From the NCBI GenBank assembly GCA_000697335.1, contig JNEM01014699.1, positions 1 through 10,161 of the forward strand: a stretch of DNA of 10,161 bases. Direction: 5' to 3'. The translations under genes were made by a program, and so were the position numbers. This DNA comes from Conidiobolus incongruus B7586 (lineage: Eukaryota; Entomophthoromycota; Entomophthoromycetes; Entomophthorales; Conidiobolaceae). Of this stretch, positions 1 to 8,507 are shown in pieces. Below the pieces are notes generated by a model. It was not told the origin of the DNA, made no database searches, and was given only the letters and a program-made list of their open reading frames with translations. The number at the start of each line of letters is the position of its first letter. Position 1 is the stretch's first letter.

Positions 1-431
1 CTTTTTATATAGAGAAAATAAAAAATTTCTATATAAAAAAAAAGGTTTAATATATTTATTTTTTAGTAATTTTTAGATTTTTTCTTTTAAAATTTGATAT
101 TATTTAAAAGATAAATCATAAATAAGCTTTAAATATAATTGTATATTAAAGAAGAGTTTAATTTTATATTTAATATTATATTCAAGTGATAATCTATTTA
201 TAAGTTCAAAGATATTAGCAAATTAACTTATTATATTATGTAAGAAGTAATCATTAGATATAATTTTATTAAAATCAACAAATAAAATAATAATTGATAA
301 ATAATAAATAAATATATATCCTTATATATTATTATAGTTTTTAATTAATCTTGTATATTAATTTTTAATAATAATAAAGTTATTTGTTATAATTATAAAA
401 TGAATATTAAATAAATATTTTGTAGTTTTAT
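1..431. other. AT-rich flank upstream of the retroelement
   Basis: No gene, RNA gene or recognisable element was found here on either strand. Stops are frequent in all frames, as expected by chance at this base composition. The stretch looks like ordinary RIP-degraded intergenic or older repeat DNA. The first 45 bases form an imperfect hairpin, listed separately. The boundary at 431/432 is set by where similarity between the two LTRs begins. Confidence 0.6.
2..44. repeat. Imperfect AT hairpin at window start
   Basis: An inverted repeat pairs roughly positions 2-17 with 28-44, about 15 pairs with one small bulge and a loop of about ten A/T bases. At this base composition such palindromes arise easily, so no function is claimed. 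Confidence 0.35.
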
Positions 432-809
432 TATAAATATTATAATAATTACTACTTAATTAATATCTTTCCTCACTTTAATTCACTATTAAGGACCTAA
501 TTATCTAAATTAGGTTTTATTAATATTTTATAAATCTATATTTAAGTAATCTTATTATTACTTAGCTTTATATATTTATGTATATATATTTCACTTAACT
601 ATAAAAAAACTCAAATCCTTCTCTCTAGTTTACATTAAGGTTTATATTACTTTTTATATAAATAAAACTTTTTTGTTTAACTATTAATATATTTCTTATT
701 AATATTAATTAACACCTTAATACTAAAATATCTAATTATCATATATTTCTTAAAATATTAAGAAACCTGCTTCTTTTACCCTTAACTATTGTTATTTACT
801 TATATAATA
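432..809 (+). repeat. 5' LTR of the chromovirus
   Basis: This copy aligns along its length with 8508-8887, including an identical block of nearly 40 bases around 685-723. The ends were placed by where similarity to the 3' copy begins and stops. Both copies start TATAA and end ATAATA, which fits the usual TG...CA termini after C-to-T and G-to-A change. In intact relatives the LTR carries the promoter and polyadenylation signals; no individual signal can be assigned reliably here. Confidence 0.9.
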
Positions 810-1031
810 GCAGTGATTAAAAAGATTTAAAAGTACTTTTACTATTATAGTTAAAGATTTTATAATTATAACTTATTATTCTATATATAGTAAAAATAAG
901 ATAAACACTTAAAGTTTTAATAACAATAATTATTATTCTATCAATTAATAAGATTTTATTAATACCAATAGTATCTTTACTAAATATAAACTCAAATTCA
1001 GATAAATTAGTAGAATAATTATATACAATAA
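810..1031 (+). other. Retroelement leader between 5' LTR and Gag
   Basis: This is the untranslated leader position of the retrotransposon. A tRNA primer-binding site would be expected directly after 809, but no convincing match is visible. No other feature is supported. Confidence 0.5.
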
Positions 1032-2120
1032 ATGATAACTAAATTGAATAGTTATAGAGCTTTATTATCTATTTCAAAAAGCTTTAACAAAGTTAAATTC
1101 TTTACAAATAACCTAACTACTTATAATAACTCAAAATTTCCCAAAAAACTAAAAGAATTTTTAGACAAACTAACTAAATTCCTTAAAGAAATTAAGACAC
1201 TAGATCTATATAATTTAGTAAAAATTTTAGCTTCTAAATTAACCTCTTATATTAAAATCTAATAATATAAATACTTAAAAGACATATTTAATCTCACTAA
1301 TAATTCTTTTCATTTTAATAAAATCTAAACATTTAACCAATTCAAACAAGCAATTAAATAGAGGTTTTACCTATTAGATATAGTTACTCTAACTTAAAAC
1401 AAGCTAGCAAAAAATTATTTAGAAATCTTTAGTTAGAAATTTTATAAAAGAATTTGCTTAGCTTAAATTAAAGATTCTTAACATATTTAATAATAAAGAA
1501 ACAAGTTTAGAGAAAACTCAAGCTTAATATTTTTATAGTTATTTATTTTAAAATTAATATAAAAACAGCTAGTTTTGCTATTTTAACTAAGATAGCTATT
1601 GAGGTAGAAGATGATTAGAATTATATTAAAGGAATAAAAAAGAGTTTCTATATAAGTTTTAACAGTTTGTTATTTAAATCATCTAATTTTAATACTATAG
1701 ATATATCTGTGATATAGAAAATAAGCATCTAACTAAAAAAGAAAAATTATACTTAAGAAAAAATAAAAGATATTTCTATTATAGACAAATTAATATAGAT
1801 TGCCATTAGAATAAATATCTTAAGAAGTTATCTAATAATAAAATCTCTAATGATATAGTTTTAAATATTATTTAAGTGAATAATAAAAAAAGTAATCAAC
1901 AGATTAATAATTGAATTAGTTTAATTTTGACCTAATTTAATTAAAATAACAAGGAGAAATCTTTGTCAAAAATTCTTTATAATAGATCTTTGACATTATA
2001 TACAAATAACTAAAAATTATTTTAAAATTCATTAGATAAGAAGAGTAATATCTATTTAAACTCTTATTTATTAAATTTGAATGAAAATAAATTGTGTTCC
2101 TTATAAATGTTCAAAGATGC
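1032..2120 (+). pseudogene. Gag remnant of the chromovirus (fossil)
   Basis: This is the Gag position, between the leader and the protease. Gag is the structural protein that would package the element RNA. An open stretch of 76 codons begins at 1032 and is rich in lysine and leucine with a helical look, as in Gag. Further on, around 1340-1400, residues resemble the conserved Gag core found in fungal Ty3/Gypsy elements. A segment at about 1765-1825 resembles a zinc-knuckle (CCHC) nucleic-acid-binding motif in its spacing. The right edge is approximate because Gag and Pol are not clearly separated. It is a broken fossil; the identification rests on position plus weak similarity. Confidence 0.7.
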
Positions 2121-2124
2121 TCTA

Positions 2125-2302
2125 AACAAACACTTTATTTCTTTCCTATTTGACTTTAAATATAATAGTGTACTTATTAATAAAAATATTATTAAATTAT
2201 TTAAACTATCTTATGATCAAACAAATATAATATTAAATTATATAAATAGTACCTAATAAACTACTAAAGGATCTTTATATTATAATATTACCTTGAATTT
2301 GA
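2125..2302 (+). pseudogene. Retroelement protease remnant (fossil)
   Basis: This is the aspartic-protease part of Pol, which would cut the polyprotein. The residues follow the pattern of fungal Ty3/Gypsy proteases: a hydrophobic strand with the active-site region, a segment resembling the 'NFI...LVKKLGL' stretch, and later the Thr/Gly-rich strand. The mariner insertion begins at about 2303 and separates this part from the rest of the protease and linker region. Broken; the call rests on pattern and position between Gag and reverse transcriptase. Confidence 0.6.
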
Positions 2303-2322
2303 AATAATGGGAAATTTTTTAA
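2303..2322 (+). repeat. Left terminal inverted repeat of mariner
   Basis: The sequence AATAATGGGAAATTTTTT matches the reverse complement of 3575-3594 (AATAATAGGAATTTTTT) apart from one transition and one single-base gap. The two sides diverge further in. Short repeats of 20-30 bp are usual for mariner. The outer edge is uncertain by a few bases because the flanks are also AT-rich. Confidence 0.55.
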
Positions 2323-2393
2323 TTTCTAATTTTTCAAACATATTATTAGTTTGAAATAAATAAATATATACAAAGTTAATAGGAAATTATATA

Positions 2394-2400
<7 letters not shown>

Positions 2401-2429
<29 letters not shown>
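2401..2429. repeat. (TA)n microsatellite
   Basis: About 14.5 uninterrupted TA units lie inside the mariner element, between its left inverted repeat and the transposase start. This is a simple repeat prone to length change, with no function inferred. Confidence 0.95.
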
Positions 2430-2432
<3 letters not shown>

Positions 2433-2482
2433 TTTTTTTGATTAAAAAATTAATTTTTTAAAATTGGTTGTTTAATTTAATT

Positions 2483-3573
2483 ATGTTTAAACCAAATAAT
2501 GATCATCAAAAGTCTTTTATTTTAGTATCAGTAAAACTTAACCATAAACCCTCTAAAATTATTCAAAATTTACAAGCAGCTTTTGGTAATGAAGTATTAT
2601 CTAAATCAACAATTTATTGCTAGGTAAATTACTTTAAAGCTAGGAGAGAAACTATTCAAAACCTGCTAAAATCTAGAAAACCAACTTTAACTGTTACTTT
2701 TTCAGTTGTAAATAGAGTGAAAAGATATATTGAAAAGCACCTTTTTATTTCAGCTAGAGAATTATTTAAGCACTTTAATATTAGTCTTACAAGTATTTTA
2801 TATATTTTAAAGTTTAAACTAAAATTAATAAATAAAAATGTAAAATAGGTACCTTACAATTTAACTAAAGCTTAAAAAAAGCTAGAATAGCTATTATTAA
2901 ACAAAACCTATTGAAATATTACCAGAAGCCTAAACTTTTACAGTGAATAATTGCAATTGATGAATCTTGGATCCCTATGTATAATTCTTTACCAAAACAC
3001 AAATCAAAATGCTGGATTAAGCTAAATCAACCCCCTCCACAAATCCCTTTAAATAAGCATTTTGTTAATAAGTAAATATTAATTATTGTAATAGATTATA
3101 ATAGTATATGCTATTCTTATTTAGTTCTTGAATGAAAATCAATTAATAATAAACTATATATTGTTTTTTTAAATAAAAGTATTTCTAATTGGTGTTCTTA
3201 ATATAATTTGAGAAAACCTATTATTTTGCATGATAATTGCAAAATACATAAATTTAAAGCTGTAAAAAACTTTCTAATTAAAAATAACTAGAAAGAACTA
3301 CCATATCTAGTATATTCTTTTGATTATAACCCATGTGATTATAATTGCTTTAGGCAATTAAAAAACCAGCTTGTAGGAAAGAAAATTTCTACAGGAAAAT
3401 TTAATTGGTTTGTGAAATATCAAATTTCAATCTTTAATAAAAAGAACTGTTTTTTAATGTTAAAAGTTTGCTAAAAGTATAGCAAAAAGTTATTAATAAT
3501 AAAAGAAACTATTAAATTTATATTATATATTTATTTTTATATATCATATATTCAAATGTTTATTTATTTTTAA
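2483..3573 (+). pseudogene. Mariner transposase, DD34D, degraded
   Basis: The transposase would cut and rejoin the transposon ends at TA sites. The start ATG at 2483 gives a length near 330-345 codons, close to the family norm. In order: an N-terminal helix-turn-helix region (about residues 1-75), the inter-domain motif VPYNLTKAQ (canonical WVPHEL(T) of mariner) just after 2848, then the catalytic core. Catalytic aspartates are all present: in AIDESW (codon 2959), in ILHDNC (3232) and in NPCDYNCF (3337). The last two are 34 residues apart, the mariner DD34D signature. In-frame stops lie at 2621, 2846, 2873, 2944, 3073, 3133, 3199 and 3289. Those at 2621, 2846 and 2944 fall where mariner has tryptophan, fitting TGG to TAG/TGA change. 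A frameshift lies in the A-run at 2874-2880. The true C-terminus is uncertain: a further stop at 3472 may be a mutated residue, and the next one is at 3571. Confidence 0.88.
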
Positions 3574-3574
3574 T

Positions 3575-3594
3575 CACAAAAAATTCCTATTATT
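3575..3594 (-). repeat. Right terminal inverted repeat of mariner
   Basis: This is the reverse complement partner of 2303-2322: an AATAATAGG start followed by AA and six T, read on the minus strand. It sits just after the transposase end, and retroelement Pol sequence resumes beyond it. Confidence 0.55.
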
Positions 3595-4150
3595 AAAAAT
3601 ACAGAGTAATATTTTATTAATAATAAGTTATTTTAAAAGAATTTAATTTATAATAGGTTCTATAAAATAAAATATTATTTTAAGTTTTAATTGGTTTTAA
3701 AAGCACTATCTAATTGTTAAAAATAAAAATTTATTTAATAAGTATATTTTTTTATTTTGTTATAATAATTTAAGTTATATACTAATAACTAATTCTATTA
3801 TAGAAGATAGTATTAATAATATTTCTTTTAATAATATAATAATTTCAAGAAAATCCTTTGTGAATTTAATTAAAAAGTTAAAAAATCAATCTGATATAAT
3901 TTATATCAACTTTTACACTATCTCTATTTTTTTAAAAATCTAAAAAATGTTTTAGATATTAAAAGTTTATTACACAAGGTTGTTAATATATTAACCCACA
4001 AAAATAAGTTATAAAATCAAAAACACTTATATTTTTACTAATAACTTAATTAAAATTTAATAAAATAAACCTAAATTAAATAACTAAAATCTATTATATT
4101 TATCAATTATATATATTATTAAATAATAATATTTAGTTATTAATTAGCTA
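3595..4150 (+). pseudogene. Pol linker between protease and reverse transcriptase (fossil)
   Basis: This is retroelement sequence lying between the two nested transposons. At about 3675-3755 it resembles the conserved box just after the protease of fungal Ty3/Gypsy elements (the 'ILG-WL-H-P-IDW' region). The rest, to the Tc1 edge, corresponds to the variable linker before reverse transcriptase and has no identifiable domain. Broken fossil. Confidence 0.6.
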
Positions 4151-4206
4151 AAATATAAACCTTTAAATTTTACCTAAGGTTAGTTATAAATTTGTAGGTT
4201 TTTGGT
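4151..4206 (+). repeat. Left terminal inverted repeat of the Tc1-like element
   Basis: This matches the reverse complement of 5338-5394 over about 55 bases with only a few differences and a one-base gap. Shared blocks include AACCTTTAA, CTAAGGT and AGTTATAAATTTG. The match is much longer than expected by chance even at this base composition. The transposase reading frame runs into this repeat and stops at 4184-4186. Confidence 0.88.
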
Positions 4207-5265
4207 GATAAAAAAAATAAAACCTAGTGTATCTATCTTTAACTTTTTTAACTTCTTTAAGTTTATAGGGTATAGAATCAAATAACTTCTTATACTAAAA
4301 AGGGTTAATCTTGTTTTAAGCTTCTTAAATATATTTTTAAAGTTGATTTAAATTTTTTGCTAGGGGAAAGTATTAATAGCTTTTTTTAACTAATCCTAAA
4401 GATATTCAATTAGATTAAAGTTAAAAGATTAAAGAAACTACTTTATAACTATTATCTTGTTATTTTTAAGCTATTTGGTAATAAAAGCTATAGTATAACA
4501 AAAGGTATTATCTTATTAAAAAATAACATTAAATTTATTTAACCTATACTATTTAATATTTTTTTCAATTTATTATTTTGAATACTTTAGTATATCTCAA
4601 TATTAATTCCCCTATTAATTTTACAAAGATACTTTATACCTAAAAACAACATATATCTTTAAATAATAATTAACCTATTATTGTATTTTTGGGTAAAATT
4701 AACATAATAATTATAAAGTAATTTTATATCTTTTTTAAAACATTTAGCTTTTTTATTAGATTTACTAAAGTATATTTTTGTTTTATTAAACTAAATAACT
4801 TTATTCTAATTAGCTTTAGTTTAATATTAATAATAATATTTAAACTTTTATTTAACTTTATAATGGGATTTCTTTAATTAAAAGTGTTTTTTCTTAAAGT
4901 GTAAATGGTAACTATATTAATATAAAGTACATATAATAGTATTAATATTAACTAATATTTTTGTATAGTTTTATAATTCTTGTTTTATTTCTATAGTAAT
5001 ACTACACTTACTTATATTAACCAACCTATTAATATACTTTTTATTATATTCATCTATAATTTTAACATATTTAAATTTAAGTTTAAATGTTTTTTTATTG
5101 TTATTTTTAACAGTTTTAACTATAGTAAACTAACTAACACTAGTAATTCTAACAATATTATAAGTTGATTTATATTTTTTATAAAGTTAATTAATATATA
5201 AATAGATTTTTTTAGAGAGGGATTTAAGTATAGTAATACTGATAAAAGAAATTTAATATATTTAT
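4184..5265 (-). pseudogene. Tc1-like transposase, degraded
   Basis: Read on the minus strand, about 360 codons from near 5265 to a TAA at 4184-4186. In order: an N-terminal helix-turn-helix pattern (about 5230-5120, ending in a 'STV' type recognition helix), a second DNA-binding helix region (about 5060-4920), then the DDE core. The first catalytic block reads NKVI-stop-FNKTKI (about 4800-4775), matching the family VIWSDETKI; the aspartate codon is now AAT (4785-4787). The second block is VIF-stop-stop-DN with the aspartate at 4510-4512 (family FQQDN). The third is NFNLIEYL with the glutamate at 4405-4407 (family PDLNPIEHLW). Aspartate to glutamate spacing is 34, so DD34E. The C-terminal 'LFDSIPYKLKEV' helix follows (about 4275-4240). 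Numerous stops sit at Trp or Gln positions, and a frameshift lies in the A-run near 4556-4565. No ATG is visible at the expected start. Confidence 0.85.
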
Positions 5266-5337
5266 AAAATATTATATAAAATAATAGCAAAAAGAGAAAA
5301 AAAATATGGTTATATATTATTAAATATATCCTTTTAT

Positions 5338-5394
5338 CTCAAAAACCTGCAAATTTATAACTCACCTTAGTTAAATATTAAAGGTTAATATTTT
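5338..5394 (-). repeat. Right terminal inverted repeat of the Tc1-like element
   Basis: This is the partner of 4151-4206 in inverted orientation. Differences between the two arms include transitions such as GCAGG versus GTAGG, as expected from C-to-T mutation after insertion. The outer end was placed where similarity to the left arm stops. Confidence 0.88.
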
Positions 5395-5590
5395 TACTAA
5401 TAATTTTCTAAATATATTGAAATATATTAATTTATTATCAAATAATATACTTTAATTATATATTATAGTTTCAAATAATCTAATATATATTATTATTTTA
5501 GTTATTAATTAAAATATATATATTATTGATTTTAAAACTTATTTTTGCAAGTTAGTATAGATACAACAATGTTTTTAAAATTCTAACCAT
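5395..5590 (+). pseudogene. Pol linker leading into reverse transcriptase (fossil)
   Basis: This is retroelement sequence resumed after the Tc1-like insertion. It corresponds to the poorly conserved stretch ahead of the reverse transcriptase, and no domain is recognisable in it. Its assignment rests on position only. Confidence 0.45.
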
Positions 5591-6400
5591 TCTATTATTA
5601 AAAAAAGATATGTCTTATAAAATTAAACCATTACCTAATACCTAACTTTATCACAAATCACCTTATCACATTTCTTTTAAATAGTATAAAGTTTTTTATA
5701 AAGAAATAAACAAGCTATTGGAATTAGGTTTTATATAACCTTCTACAAACTCTTAAGGTTTACTAGTCTTTTTTATTGAAAAATATAATAAAGATTAGTG
5801 ATTTTATATTGATAATAGAGTTTTTAATAATAGATGCATAGGTGTAAATTATTTTACTAAAATAAATTTTAAGAATAATAATTATAATATTTTAGTTAAT
5901 AAATAAAATATCCTTTTAACTACTTTTAATTATATATCAGAACATTATAAGTTTAAAGTTATAATTTTTAAATTTTATAATATACTTGTTATATTTATAA
6001 AACTTATTAATAATTTATTTAGCAAGTATTATAATAATTTAATTATATGCTACTTAAATAATATTTTAGTTTATTCAAAAACTTTAGATGATTAAATTTT
6101 ATATATAGAAACTATCTTACAAATACTCAACTAAAATTAGTTGCTAGTAAAACTCTCTATATATATTTTTACTGATTTATCTATTTTATTTTTTAGTTAT
6201 ATTATCTTTTCTAAAAGAATTTTTATTAATTTAACAAAGCTTCAAAGATTATATAACATTATAATCTTTACTAGTAAATATCAAGTAATAGCTTTTCTAA
6301 AATTAGTTACATATTTTAAAAACTGTATTCCTTTGTTTATTAAGCTTACTAATTTTATGTTTAACTTATTAACAAAAGATAAACTATTTACTTAAACCCC
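5591..6400 (+). pseudogene. Reverse transcriptase remnant of Pol (fossil)
   Basis: This part of Pol would copy the element RNA into DNA. The residues follow the Ty3/Gypsy reverse transcriptase from the entry segment at about 5620-5690 (a 'PYR-S' type start, then the helix ending 'ELLE-GFI-PS' at 5690-5745). The polymerase palm box lies at about 6045-6085. After it come the 'LGYIIS-EGI' type segment (about 6190-6220) and the thumb ('FLG-ANFYR-FI' type) at about 6290-6345. An open stretch at 6141-6395 covers the last part. Order and spacing match the family well. It is a broken fossil with many breaks. Confidence 0.88.
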
Positions 6401-6439
6401 TAATAAAACTTTCTCTTTTTATACACTAATCTACAAAAT

Positions 6440-6925
6440 TGTTATAACTTTAATATTTGCCATATTCAACCTTAAATAGCTAGTAATTATGTTTATAGAT
6501 ATGTTTGCTTATACTATAAATAATTAAATAACATAAAGCAAAATTATTGAAGATTTTAAAAAGTATAACCACTCTAAAACTTTAGAAAAGATAACTAAAC
6601 ACTAAAAGGTTTTTAAATATTTAAATCTCAAGCCTTTAGTATTCCAATTTAGAAAATTAACACCTACTGAATAAAATTATCTTGTATATAAGTAAGAAAT
6701 ACTTACTTTAGTAGAAATTATAAAAAAGTTCAGATTTTAGTTGTTTTATCAAGAGTTTTTATGCTTAAACAATCATAAATAATTAATTTACTTAATTTCA
6801 CAAAAGCACCTATTTAAAAAACAAATTAAATAGATAGAAACCATCTAAGAGTATCTTTTTTTAATTAAATACCTTCCTAGCAAATAAAATAAGGTTGTAG
6901 ATATATTGAGTAAAAATCAAATTTA
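6440..6925 (+). pseudogene. RNase H remnant of Pol (fossil)
   Basis: This part of Pol would remove the RNA strand during reverse transcription. The start region (about 6480-6520) sits where the first catalytic strand is expected. It is followed by a clear 'RKLTP-E-NY--Y--E-L--V' segment at about 6650-6725, the 'DH--L--L' type segment near 6770-6800, and a 'YLPSKQN-V-D-LS' ending at about 6870-6915, which matches the family's 'Y-PGK-N-VADALSR' closing box. Identification is strong; the copy is broken. Confidence 0.85.
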
Positions 6926-8090
6926 TATATTAATATATAATAAGTGTAAAAAATTAATTGAAACTAGTTTAATAATTATCACCTTAAATAATAAAGATTT
7001 TTATCAGACTTTAAAAGAAAAACTATAATATAATAATTTCTATTTAATAATTAAAGCTAAAATAAAAGAGAATAATAAGAAAAAACTTTTTGAATATAAA
7101 AGATTGTAAATATTAAATGGTTTGGTATATAAATATAATAGATTATATATTTTAAAAGTCCCTAACCTTTAATTAAATATTTTAGAACAATATCACAATT
7201 ATAAATTAAATAGACATTAAAGTTAGATTTAACTTATTAATAGAATTTAAACAAAATATTATGTACTAAATTTAATTAAGTTGGTAAAAAGTTATTGCAA
7301 ATCTTATGATAGCTGTTAAAAAAATAAATATAATATAAAAAAAGTAGTTGGTGAATTGAATTCCTTACCTTTATTATTTAAATCTTAAACTTAAATAAAA
7401 CTCAACTTTGTAGAAATACCTAAGTTAAAAAATGACTATGATAATATTTTAATAGTTGTTGATTTATATAGCAGATTTATTTATTTTATTCTTACTTATA
7501 AAATAATTATAGTATCTAAAGTAGCTAACTTGTTAATTAAGAAAATAATCTTATTATATAAATTATCCATTATTATTAATATTGATAAAGATTTTAAATT
7601 TATTTTAAAATTTTAAAAAGCTTTTATATAATATATAGATATTGATATGAAGCTCAATATTATTTGCTATCATTAATCAAATAGATTAATTAAAAAAATA
7701 TTAAAACTTTAAAAGTGATGGTTAAAAATTATATTGATTTTAAATAAAATAATTAGGAATTTCTTTTATTATATTTATAAATTATTTATAATAATTTAAT
7801 TAATTAGTTTAATAGTTTAACTCCCTATTTTATAAATTATAAACAATATTTTAACTTATTAATTAACCTTAACTTGGATGTTATCACTAATAAGTTTATC
7901 ATAGATAAATTAGAAAGATTTGAATTGATCCACCAAATAATTTCAGAATCAACTAAGTTGAAATTAATATACAATGAAAATTATTATTTAAAATTCTATA
8001 AAACTCCACTTAAATATAAATCTAGGTTTTTAGTCCTTTTAAATATAATTAATATATCTTTTATTAAGTAAATATCTAGAAACAACATAA
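6926..8090 (+). pseudogene. Integrase remnant of Pol (fossil)
   Basis: This part would insert the DNA copy into the genome. The zinc-binding (HHCC) region lies at about 7180-7325 and ends in a 'C-SYD-CQ-NK' type box. The catalytic core follows: the first strand 'VDLYSRF' at about 7459-7480, the second acidic block near 7580, and the third block around 7670-7715. The segment at 7750-7860 resembles the stretch after the core ('YN---H-STG-SPF---YG' type). An open stretch at 7874-8071 matches the C-terminal region, with its long helix and the 'KYK-GD-V-L---NI' type segment. The position between RNase H and chromodomain is as in other chromoviruses. Broken fossil. Confidence 0.85.
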
Positions 8091-8254
8091 ATTAAAAGCT
8101 TTTACTATATTAGATTAAATTATTTTATATTTTTAAAACAGGCTCTAAATTTAAAAAATTTAAATTATAATTATTTAAAACTTATAAATATTATTTAATC
8201 TTCTATATCTCATTGTTGAAATTTTACTATTATCTTAAAAACAAGTTTCTTGAT

Positions 8255-8450
8255 TAAAATTTTAAAAAACCTTTATTATTTATTATTAATGATTAAGGGG
8301 ATAAAGAATATTATATTGATAAAATTCTTACATATAAAACAAAATATAAAAAACCTTATTATTTTGTAAAGTGGTTAAGCTATTTTAATTCTAAATTAAC
8401 TTAAGAACTACTTGAAACAATTAAATTCACTTATATATACCTGTTTTATA
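8255..8450 (+). pseudogene. Chromodomain remnant at the Pol C-terminus (fossil)
   Basis: The stretch from about 8291 shows the chromodomain pattern: an acidic start, 'YYIDKIL', a basic loop, then 'YYFVKW' with FVKW at 8363-8374, followed by the aromatic/hydrophobic turn and a C-terminal helix at about 8400-8440. Chromodomains in chromovirus integrases bind methylated histone H3 and steer insertion into heterochromatin. That role is known for the family and is inferred here, not shown. The domain is the diagnostic feature for the chromovirus branch. Confidence 0.85.
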
Positions 8451-8499
8451 TTAAGAAAACTAAAAGGAGTAAGATTATACCAATAGCTTAATATAGTTT

Positions 8500-8507
8500 A
8501 GAGGGGG
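8500..8507 (+). other. Polypurine tract of the retroelement
   Basis: The octamer AGAGGGGG lies directly before the 3' LTR. It is the only G-run of its kind in this very AT-rich region. In LTR retroelements such a tract primes second-strand synthesis, and its position independently fixes the LTR start at 8508. Confidence 0.85.

Larger units (their letters stand above)
2303..3594 (+). mobile_element. Mariner-family (DD34D) DNA transposon inserted in the retroelement
   Basis: A cut-and-paste transposon of about 1.29 kb, typical for mariner. It holds one transposase gene (2483 to about 3500) between short, degraded terminal inverted repeats (about 2303-2322 and 3575-3594). Protease-type sequence of the host retroelement stops just before it and the continuing Pol region resumes just after it, which independently supports both edges. 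The exact TA target duplication cannot be fixed. Its DNA is clearly less AT-saturated than its surroundings (for example the C-rich run at 3029-3047), which suggests a later arrival or lighter mutation. It is non-autonomous in its present state, with about eight in-frame stops and one frameshift in the gene. Confidence 0.87.
4151..5394 (-). mobile_element. Tc1-like (DD34E) DNA transposon inserted in the retroelement
   Basis: A transposon of about 1.24 kb with its transposase on the minus strand, opposite to the retroelement. It is bounded by inverted repeats of about 50-55 bp (4151-4206 and 5338-5394). A TA dinucleotide sits at each proposed edge (4149-4150 and 5395-5396), consistent with the TA target duplication of the Tc1/mariner superfamily, although TA is so frequent here that this is weak support. 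Retroelement Pol sequence lies on both sides: linker to the left, reverse transcriptase to the right. It is heavily degraded, with many stops and at least one frameshift, and more AT-saturated than the mariner copy. Confidence 0.88.

Noticed and set aside
810-830. tRNA primer-binding site after the 5' LTR
   Set aside because: No convincing match to a tRNA 3' end and no match to the LTR start that would suggest self-priming.
2401-2429. TA run as a transposon target hotspot or regulatory element
   Set aside because: It lies inside the mariner leader and is a plain microsatellite; nothing ties it to a function.
2483-3573. Possible alternative genetic code, since TAA/TAG/TGA appear inside recognisable coding sequence
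   Set aside because: The stops stand for both Trp and Gln positions, frameshifts are present too, and the surrounding DNA shows transition-biased decay. Mutation of dead elements explains this better than codon reassignment.
4980-5168. 62-codon open stretch on the + strand
   Set aside because: It lies on the strand opposite the Tc1-like transposase and is a shadow of that gene; it has no motif of its own.
4131-5511. Short direct repeats around the Tc1-like element (near 4033 and 5391, and near 4131 and 5497)
   Set aside because: Matches of 14-17 bases made only of A/T-rich words are expected by chance many times in 10 kb of this composition, and Tc1-type insertion duplicates only TA.
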